From positions 28,328 to 92,327 of the forward strand of contig MARA01000072.1 in assembly GCA_001792895.1 (NCBI GenBank): a stretch of 64,000 nt of DNA. Direction: 5' to 3'. Below are positions 56,001 to 64,000 of the stretch, piece after piece. How positions within the stretch are numbered: the first letter of the stretch is position 1; every line of letters starts with the position of its first letter. A model generated the notes under the pieces. The model was not told the origin of the DNA, did no database searches, and saw only the letters and a list, made by a program, of their open reading frames with translations. This DNA is from Lentinus brumalis (Eukaryota; Basidiomycota; Agaricomycetes; Polyporales; Polyporaceae). Made by a program: the position numbers and the translations under genes.

Positions 56001-56256
56001 TGAACGGCTCGCGGAGAGGCCCGTCTTCCTCGTCATCGGTGTACGCCGCCGCGCCGAGGGGCTCGTCGAGTTCGCTATTGAGAGAGGGGGAGGGGTACGA
56101 TGAGGACGGAGTGCGCAAAGCAGGACAGTGGCCAGATAGATAGATGCCCTCAGACACGTACTTTACGTCTTCTTCCGGCTGTTCATCTTGTTCGAAGGAC
56201 GGCTCCTCTTGAGAAAACGTCGGTTGATCATCGTAGAAGGCGAAGTTGGTGTCCAT
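50015..56256 (-). CDS. Gene F: large uncharacterised protein with PAL2-filled introns
   Basis: Starts at 56256 (MDTNFAFYDDQPTFSQEE) and ends at 50015 (SQPPASQRRRYV), over about eight exons. I do not recognise a domain. The N-terminus is acidic, a middle part contains WSFTMRFDRRHWTFKGD and EVNNALRSSTVIFKPA, and the last part is helix-rich and ends in a Ser/Arg tail. Two introns are greatly enlarged: 54482-55216 (735 nt, GTGAGT..GTCAG) and 51726-52758 (1033 nt, GTAAGT..CTCAG), each holding a PAL2 array. The first joins NI to F-DNPIWQF across phase 2. The other introns are short. It is read in the same direction as E and G. A nuclear role is only suggested by its neighbours. Confidence 0.65.
51820..52682 (-). 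repeat. PAL2 array, 166-bp units, inside a gene F intron
   Basis: Five to six units start near 51821, 51987, 52153, 52319, 52486 and 52652. Each has two palindromes, mostly GAGCGGGCGACCGCTC. In some units the first is GAGCGGGCGGCCGCTC, and these lie at the two ends of the array. Confidence 0.92.
54537..55072 (-). repeat. PAL2 array inside another gene F intron
   Basis: GAGCGGGCGACCGCTC alternates with GAGCGGTCGTACGCTC. Units of ~90-170 bp share GGTCACGGTGAGCGGTCGTA and CATGCGCTTGCT words. At the left end some copies are degenerate. Confidence 0.9.
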
Positions 56257-56710
56257 CGCGAGCAGCAGGAGATATCGCGAGCGGCGGGAGATGGAGATAG
56301 AATGCTGGAGGGAGGGGACGACAAGTTGGGGAGTTAGGGTAAGGGTGGGAGGGGACCGCAGACGACTTTTGACCACGCAGCAATGATTTATGCGACCCCA
56401 AGGCAGCGGTAGGCTAGAAAGAGCGGATCAGAGGGCTTCAAACGTTCAAGCAGCGGGAACGCTATTTGGTTGTGCGATCGGGGTGTGTCATTTCAGATGA
56501 GTCATCATTTAAAGGGCGAGAGACAATTGCATTCAATTATGGCGAGGAGAGATATACAGGAACGAGTAGGAGTGGTACATGGGCAGGACTATGCGACGGG
56601 AGGGAGGGAAGGATATGCGATACAAGTACAATGAGGAAGCGCGACATTCAGCGAACGACAAACAGACCGGCGGGCACAGGAGCGCGGAAGGAGAGACGGG
56701 GACAAAGAAC

Positions 56711-58070
56711 TCAACCGATCATCGCGTCAGTGTCGTCGTCCTTAACCATCGCGGCATTTGCCTTGGACTTCGCGCCGGGCTGAGGACGTTGACGAGTCCT
56801 CGCCGCGACAGGCTGCGTCGAGCTGGCCGCGCCAGAGCCAGTCTTGAGGTCCTTCTTCAGGACCTTGACCGCCTTATCTTCGGGCTCTGCTGTACTTGTC
56901 GCGGCACGCTTGCGAGTAATGCGGGCGGTGCCTTGGTTGTCGTCCTTCTGAGCGTGCGAGACCGGCGGGGTGACCACCATGGAACTGACGTCTGTACAAT
57001 CATTGCGTGAGCTTCAATGTCGGACAGAAGGTAGTGGAGCGTGGGTGAGGATGTGTTCGAGCGGTCGACCGCTCGCGAGCATCAGCTGTCGGACAGAAGG
57101 TAGCGGATCATGCTCGCAGCGGACGACCGCTCGCTAGCTCGCAGCGGCAGATACCGTCTGAGCGGTCGACCGCTCACGAGCATCCATTGTCGGACAACAG
57201 GTAGTGGATCGTGGGTGAGGATGCTCGCGAGCGGTCGACCGCTCGCTAGCTCGCAGCGGCAGGTACCGTCTGAGCGGTCGACCGCTCGCGAGCATCTTAG
57301 CGGCCGCACGTCATGTTGAGCGGTCGACCGCTCGAAGGCAATGTCGGGATTGCATCCACCAGAAGGGGACCATGCGAGCGGTCGACCGCTCGTTCTGACG
57401 TGCGGCTGCGATCCCCTCTTGAGCGGTCGACCGCTCCGAGAATACATTTGCTGCGTCTTCACCTGTCATTTGCGTAAGACAATATGAGAGAACTCACTAT
57501 GAGCGAGGTCCTCAACGCCCTGCTCAGCATCGTCGTCGAGGTCCACCATGCGGTCGGTCCTCCCGTGCTTCTTGAGACGTCGCAAAGGCTGCGGCGCGTC
57601 GTCCTCCGCATCGTCGCCGTTGTCGTCGGGGACCTCAGAGGTAGGGGGGCCGTCTTCGGGCTCGGAAGGACCCTTGTCATCGACCTCCATAGCGTCGCGA
57701 GCGGGCGACCGCTCGCGAGGGACATCCTCGTCAGGCTGAGCCTCCTCAGGGGGACGGACTTCGCTTCGTCCGTGGCGTGCTCCGAGGCACTCTGCGTTGC
57801 CGGGGCGGTGGAAACCTCGTCGGTGTGCTCACCGCTGGGCTCATCGAGCGTGATGGGACCGACAGAGGCCCAGAGCTTCTCTTCATCGGCATCCTCCCCC
57901 TCTGCGTCGAGGTCCTCGCCGTGAGCCGACTGGTCGTTCTTGCCGTGATTGCCCTGAGGAGGCTCGTCGCTGCTTGATTGGAGCTGGTCTTCGCCGTTCT
58001 CATCGCCCTCGTCCTCGTCCCCATCCCCGTCCTCGTCGTCGTCCCCGTCGTCGTCCGCGTCCGCGTCGTC

Positions 58071-58103
<33 letters not shown>

Positions 58104-61100
58104 CTCCTCATCGTCGCCCTCGTCCTTGTCCTTGTCAGCGCCCTCGGACGCGCTCTGGTTGTCAGACTCCCGATCGGCCGGGTCGGTGGGCTCTCCGTGA
58201 GTCGCCGTGCTCGCACCGCTGGGTCCGCCCATCTCCATTTCGACATCCTCGACGTCCGAACGATGTTCCTCCTTCGCGAGCGCCGCCGCCGCGAGTGCGC
58301 GCGCAGGAACGCTGGCCGCATCGAGCTTCATCGCCCCCACGGGCCCGTTCCAGCCGACGAGGTCTTGCGGGAGAATGTCCGTGTCCTTGTACGGGCCCAA
58401 GAGCTGCGGCTTGGGATAACCAAGCCTCTCCAATGCGCCCTCGTACCGGTCCATCTCCTTCCGCGACCGCGCGGTCCTCTCGGCTTGGATCTGCATATAA
58501 TTGAGCGACGGGTACGCGGAGCTGTCCGCCTTCGCCGCCATAGTCGGGAACTCCTCGTAGAAATGGTCCGCCGTCCAGACGGCTCGACGTACGGAGCCGT
58601 TGTCCCGCTTGCGCGGGCCACCTGCCGGTTCGCGTTCGTCCAGAGTGTCTGAAAGCACGCGATGCGCAGTGAGTACAAAGCATAGTACATCCAGACGCCG
58701 CACTCACCTTGATCAAGTCTTCGAAAGAGGTGAGCACCTCGCGGTCGAGGACCACCTGTTTCTTGGCAGCGTGGGGCCGAAATGCGCGACCTTGGACGAC
58801 CTGACGGTCTTGATGATGGTCGAGATCTCCGCGAGAACGTAGCCCGCATGGTGGCGGACTCGAGGAATGTGTCGAGGTCGAGGTCGAGCACATCCACCGA
58901 GACAGGCAGCGGCGACGCTTGGGTCTCGTACACTTTCCCGAGCTCAGCGTCCCAGTACTTCCAGACACTGACGCGCCGCCCCTCGCGCCCGATGGACTCG
59001 AATGCACCAATCGCGCTCAGGTGTTTCGCTGCGGCCGCCCGCAGGCTTTTGAACGCCAGAGAGGCGTAGAATGGCGCGACGTGCTCAAGCTGGTACGCCC
59101 ACCTGACCGGAAGTTCGACGCTCAGAGCCTTCAACGCCTTGTCCTCTCCGGCGCTGTTTGCCTTCTTCGCCACGAACGATCGGAACTCGGGAGCGGACGT
59201 GGTTACGAGCATGCGGAGCGCGGGCAGCTTGTCGAGCTGGGATGTAGTGAACCCCCCGTTCTCCGCATCTGCGTCCTTCCGCATGACGGTCAGAGCCTCC
59301 TTCATCGCCTGTAGTACGCCTCGCAGGTCGGCTTCCACGGATCGTCCTCCGAGTTGAAGTCGATGAATGCGCCGAAGGGGGACAACTTCGCGTTGACGCC
59401 GCCCTTCCCCCACACAGCTTTGCCGATCTTCTCGAAGATGAACCGCGAGTACCACGCAGGGCATCGGAGCCAGTTGTTGCCATTGCGTGGACCATGCGGC
59501 CTATGTCGGTAAGCTTGATGTGCTCGCGGAGCACAAACGACCACCACTGTTGGGCCGTCAGTGTATGAACTGTGAGCGTGCAGAAGGTATCCGATCAGAC
59601 TTACCCAGACTGAGACACCAGGGACTTGTCGGAAAAGTGTCGCATCTGACAGGAGGGCGTTGATTTGGTCACCGAGGAGGTTATGGGGATTGCCGCCGTG
59701 GAGCGGATCGAGCATGAACATGAGCTGCAGGGAGAGGTGTTAGCACAGCTGTTCACAGTGTAACTCCGCGGCCGAGCGGGCGACCGCTCGAAGTATGTAT
59801 TCACCCTTCGTGCCCTATCTCTTGGCACGAGCGGGCGACCGCTCGCACCGTAACTCTAGGGCCGAGCGGGCGACCGCTCGGAGCACGTCCATGGCATGAG
59901 CGGGCGACCGCTCGCACTGTAACTCTGGGCCCGAGCGGGCGACCGCTCGGAGCACGTCCATGGCATGAGCGGGCGACCGCTCGCACCGTAACTCTAGGGC
60001 CGAGCGGGCGACCGCTCGGAGCACGTCCATGGCATGAGCGGGCGACCGCTCGCACTGTAACTCTGGGCCGAGCGGGCGACCGCTCGGAGCACGTCCATGG
60101 CATGAGCGGGCGACCGCTCGCACCGTAACTCTAGGGCCGAGCGGGCGACCGCTCGGAGCACGTCCATGGCATGAGCGGGCGACCGCTCGCACCGTAACTC
60201 TAGGGCCGAGCGGGCGACCGCTCGGAGCACGTCCATGGCATGAGCGGGCGACCGCTCGCACTGTAACTCTGGGCCCGAGCGGGCGACCGCTCGGAGCACA
60301 TCCCTGGGATGAGCGGGCGACCGCTCGCATCGTAACCTCTTCGAACGAGCGGGCGGCCGCTCACGCTGCGTCTCGGCGATCGAACAGTCCGATGGACAAA
60401 GGCAATACCACTCACCGTCGCGATTCCGTCGTCTGCCGCGGTCAACTTCTCCTTCAGGGCGTCCATGAACGTCTTCGTCGGGACCGGGAGCGCGAAGGCC
60501 AGCCCGAGCCGCTGCAGCTCGAACACCCACTCCAGCTTCTGGGGTGCGTTCTCCAGCGCACGAATGGACTCCGAGTCCGGAGTCGTCGCCCGCAGCTTGT
60601 CGAGGGTCGCCGTCCAGTACTGCGCACACGACCGCCGGATCGAGGCCTGATAGCCACGCAGCGCGTCCATCCACAGAGGCGAGTCGCTGTGCGCCATGTG
60701 CGCAAGCCGGTCCTTGAGGCACGACCGGTACGCCGCGTCGATCGTGTCCAGGAGCTCCTTCGGGAACACCTCTTGCACAACTCGTGCGGCCCGCACCGTC
60801 GCCATGACCTCCTCGTACCTATTCTGCGCCTGCCGACGGGCACCCACCGCGGTCTTCGACACCGCAGGGAGAATCGCCTCCTGGCCATTCTGCAACGCCT
60901 CCATCACCGCCGTCCGTTCCTCGGCCTCCTGGATGCTCGCGATCTGGAACGCATACACCTCGCTGCCGAGCGCAGAGGCCTGGGGATTCACCAGCTTCCC
61001 CTGCTGGTTCACCTCCGGCCACTCACAGTCACTCGCGATGAAATGCAGCGCTGCCAGCCCTGAACGCAATATCTCCATGTGAAGCTGACACAAGCAGGTC

Positions 61101-62873
61101 AGCACTCGCATCCGCATACACACAAGCCAGAAAAAAGCACGCACCCAGTCACCGTAATCGCCGTCGTCCAGGTAGTCCCCAAATGCCTTCGTGTTGACCA
61201 CGGCTTCGCTCGTGTAGTATGGGAACACACTCATGAGCGACATGAGGTTCCAGGTGGACGGATTATGGAACGGCTTCATGAAGGAGGAATACTTCCGACG
61301 CGTTTTCGGGTCGCCCATCACATCCTCCAGGAGTCGCGAACTCCACCACCCATTGCCGGGGACGAGTGTCTCCACCGGGATATTGTGCGTCTTGGCAAGC
61401 TGCGCTGCCGCGGCCTTCAGCTCGTACACCCACCGCCATGTTCGCTCTACCATCGTCTCCGAGAGCTGGGGATCGATCTTGTTCATGGAGAGATGGCGGA
61501 GGGTTGGCTCCTGCAGCTTATCTATAACATAGCGCATCATCAGTCGTGTGATCTCGTGAAGTACAATCTAAAACAGCCGCAGTGTATGGTCGGAGAAAGC
61601 GGTCACGCCCTCGCGCTCGCCACGCCTCTCGAGCGGGCGACCGCTCACATTGGCGAGGCCGCTCCTACTGACCGAGCCTCGCGAGCGGTCGACCGCTCGA
61701 ATCGCAACATCGCACACGCAGCGGGCGATGCTGGCGACACTTTTGAGCGGTCGACGCTCACACTGACCACGCTCGCGAGCGGTCGCCCGCGACCGAGTCC
61801 GAGCGGGCGATGCTGGCGACACCTTTTGAGCGGTCGACCGCTCGAACTCGGTCGAGCGGTCGACCGCTCACACTGACCACGCCTCGCGAGCGGTCGACCG
61901 CTCGGACTCGGTCGAGCGGGCGACCGCTCACACTGACCACGCCTCTCGAGCGGTCGACCGCTCGCACTACAACAGCACCGGTCGAGCGGTCGACCGCTCG
62001 ATATAAAACAATCTCATACATGCAACACTCACCAATGTCATACAGCTCCACCGTCCACGTCCCTATTTCGCCGAGGAGGCTCTTGATCTTCGCGAGCTTG
62101 TCCGCCATGTCCGCGAGCTCCGATCGCAGCGCGCCCTCCGCCTCCTTCTTCACGGCCGCCTTGCCCTTCCTGGTGACGTCGCCGCCGTCGCCGATGTCGT
62201 TCAGCTTCTTCTGCTTCTTCGAGAGCGCCGTCTTCAGCTTCGCCGCCTCAACTTCAAGCTGCTTCTTGAAGCCCTGCACGGCCGCATGTCGGTGCTGCCC
62301 GCCGAGAACGGTGACCTCGGCGCCTTGGACCTTCGACGTCCACTGCACGGCCTTCAAGTCGTTGTCGTCGGCATTCTGAACAAGACAACCGGGGTCCACC
62401 CAGTCCACCTTGACAGCAACCGGCATCGGGTGGTCCTCGTGCTGGATGCCCATGCCGCGGAAACTGTGCACAAGGTCGGAGACGGCCTTCTTGTTCAAAG
62501 CTCGGTTGTTGTATTGACCGAACGACAGCTGGACCCCGGGGTTGAGGAGGTTAACAGTGGCGTACCCAAGTCGCGCCGCTGCCATCTCCTTCTTCAAAGC
62601 CAACTCCTTGCTCTGCTTCTCCGCCATCAGCGCCATCCGCTCAAGGGGAGGCGCAGCCGCGAGCTGTCCAATCCCATCCCTCAGCTCATCCGCACTCACA
62701 CGCGATGCTGCATACAGTACTCACCTCATCGCGACCGGCAGGAGATATATCTCCAGATGCTCGCGGCGCGTCGCCGCCGCCCCATCCTTCGTTTTACCAA
62801 CCCCGCCGCGGCCTGGGTCTTCGTCGCCTTCGCCTTCTTGCCAGCCTTGCTTGCCTTTGTTGCAGTACTCATC
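56711..62873 (-). CDS. Gene G: large protein with ParB-like N-terminal region and acidic tail
   Basis: Probable start at 62873 (MSTATKASKAGKKAK, basic); the exon border between this and ~62690 is unresolved. The next region has NPGVQLSFGQYNNRALNK and VTVLGGQHRHAAVQGF, resembling the ParB/sulfiredoxin fold with its G-x-HR box, followed by a Lys-rich coiled coil. Then come ~700 residues of helical sequence I do not recognise, a strongly acidic Asp/Glu run (~58000-58140) and a basic tail ending DAMIG. Introns 61522-62032, 59725-60415 and 56992-57497 (511, 691, 506 nt) each contain a PAL2 array and splice in frame. A 41-nt intron at 57792-57832 also fits. One PAL2 copy (57699-57714) lies in an exon and reads RERSPAR. 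The reading is open throughout, so it is likely intact. Confidence 0.65.
57058..57440 (-). repeat. PAL2 array in the last intron of gene G
   Basis: About eight palindromes, mostly the perfect GAGCGGTCGACCGCTC form, spaced 40-60 bp apart with partly repeated spacers (GTCGGACAGAAGGTAG words). Confidence 0.92.
59771..60362 (-). repeat. PAL2 array, ~69-bp units, in a gene G intron
   Basis: About 16 palindromes, nearly all GAGCGGGCGACCGCTC, about 34-35 bp apart with two alternating spacers (CACCGTAACTCTAGGGC and GAGCACGTCCATGGCAT). This is the most regular array in the window. Confidence 0.93.
61628..62002 (-). repeat. PAL2 array in the first large intron of gene G
   Basis: About ten palindromes, mostly GAGCGGTCGACCGCTC, separated by short spacers such as CACACTGACCACGCC. 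Some lost a few bases (GAGCGGTCGACGCTC). Confidence 0.9.
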
Positions 62874-63374
62874 GTGCCAGTAAGAGAGGAGTGGAGGAGT
62901 GTCTGTAGTAGGGGAGTGCGGTCGCTCAGAGGGTGATCGCGGGGAGAGAGAGAGAGAGAGAGTCGCTCCCCCCGCTCTATCTATCTCTGCCTGCCTGCGG
63001 CCTCATGCCTGCATCGCGGCCCATCGATCGGAACAATCCCAACCTTGTCCTTTTCCGTGCAGGGATCATCTATTCTCTCGAGCACTGCGATTCCCTTTTC
63101 CGTTCGCCATCACGCTCATCCATCTCCTCATCTCCTCATCTCCGTGTTTCGCACTTGGACGCGACATAATCTGTACCCCACCGCCCATCCCTGCACGTCC
63201 TTCCCTCTGAAGCGTTCAGCCCGTGATGTCTCTAACCACACTTCCACAGATGATCGCGTTCCTGATTGATCGACATAAACTGTCACACTCGATCACGAAT
63301 CATCATGACGTACTTGCCACGTGGCTATGCCGCCCACGTGCATCCTCAAGTGTCAAATCACTATCTCCTCCTGC

Positions 63375-64000
63375 GCGCGGTCGCCCGATCGCGACGCGTT
63401 GTCTCTGCGTCTCCAATAGTGAACGGTCGGCCGCCCGCAGGCCTCTTTCTGCGTATGTTCGATAGCGAGCGGTCGCCCGCTCGCGGGCATCTTTCTGCAT
63501 ATGTTCGATAGCGAGCGGTCGCCCGCTCGCGGGCATATTTCTGGGTATGTTCGATAGCCGGTCGCGCCGCAGGCCTCTTTCTGCGATGTTCGATAGCGAG
63601 CGGTCGCCCGCTCGCGGGCCTCTTTCTGCGTATGTTCGATAGCGAGCGGTCGCCGCCGCTCGGGCCTCTTTCTGCGTATGTTCGATAGCGAGCGGTCGCC
63701 CGCTCGCGGGCCTCTTTCTGCGTATGTTCGATAGCGAGCGGTCGGCCGCTCGCGGGCTCTTTCTGCGTATTCGATAGCGAGCGGTCGCCGCTCGCGGGCA
63801 ATCTTTCTGCGTATGTTCGATAGCGAGCGGTCGGCCGCTCGCGGGCATCTTTGGCGTATGTCGATAGCGAGCGGTGGCCGCTCGCGGGCATCTTTCTGCG
63901 TATGTTCGATAGCGAGCGGTCGGCCGCTCGCGGCATCTTTCTGCGTATGTTCGATAGCGAGCGGTCGGCCGCTCGCGGCATCTTGCTGCGTATGTTCGAT
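63375..64000. repeat. PAL2 array at the right edge, ~46-bp units
   Basis: At least 12 units of ~46 bp, each with GCGAGCGGTCGSCCGCTCGC (extended arms) and CTTTCTGCGTATGTTCGATA. Several have single-base losses. The array continues beyond the window. Between 62960 and 63370 I see only a (GA)n run (~62941-62961) and no gene. Confidence 0.92.

Noticed and set aside
57974..58652. Plus-strand frame with long Val and Arg runs
   Set aside because: Antisense of the Asp/Glu-rich tail of gene G, where GAC/GAG codons give Val/Leu-rich frames on the other strand.
59771..60362. CRISPR-like array (regular 16-bp repeats with ~19-base spacers)
   Set aside because: Spacers are themselves repeated in alternation, the repeat is a perfect palindrome, the array lies in a spliced intron of a eukaryotic gene, and there are no cas genes.

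Overview
The window looks like subtelomeric or otherwise repeat-rich DNA of a basidiomycete (probably an agaricomycete). I infer this from GC-rich coding sequence with many ~45-70 nt introns (GT..AG, one GC..AG), TTAGGG-type telomeric tracts, a Zn2Cys6-like gene, and a Penelope-like retroelement without an endonuclease, of the kind known from basidiomycete telomeres. All functional names are motif calls made by eye; no database search was run.

Layout. 0-0.18 kb: end of a repeated unit that cuts a DNMT1-like cytosine methyltransferase (178-1036, minus). 1.2-15.7 kb: an unrecognised large gene (1927-5481, minus), three tandem tRNA-like units, a SNF2-type ATPase gene (7924-12898, minus) and a Zn2Cys6-like gene (14403-15362, plus). 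All are embedded in arrays of an odd 19-bp palindrome, here PAL1 (TGGTCGTCC-N-GGACGACCA). 15.8-21.5 kb: a Penelope-like element with 727-bp direct repeats, each holding a type I hammerhead ribozyme, between telomere-like tracts. 21.5-23.2 kb: arrays of a second palindrome, PAL2 (GAGCGG-NCGN-CCGCTC), ending in the same unit as the window start. 23.2-26.5 kb: a truncated retroelement (gag-like, RT, partial RNase H; minus). 26.7-29.9 kb: a second, C-terminally truncated SNF2 paralog (minus). 30-34 kb: repeats, a large hairpin and a 64-bp satellite carrying CCCTAA.

34-64 kb: five paralogous genes with a BAH-like region and a PHD-like zinc motif (four plus, one minus), then two large minus-strand genes: F (unrecognised) and G (ParB-like N-terminus). 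PAL2 arrays fill almost every gap between genes. They also fill two introns of gene F and three of gene G, with reading phase preserved across all five. A PAL1 array likewise fills one intron of SNF2 gene 1.

How it may fit together (inference): nearly every recognisable host-type gene is a chromatin or DNA-interaction protein (DNMT1-like, SNF2 x2, BAH/PHD-like x5, ParB-like, Zn2Cys6-like). They lie in DNA saturated with CpG-rich palindromes whose outer arms are fixed and whose centres vary from array to array. PAL1 occurs only left of the Penelope-like element and PAL2 almost only right of it, as if two chromosome ends had been joined there. The strongest candidates for something undescribed are the two palindrome families with their intron-filling behaviour, and the linked chromatin-gene cluster.
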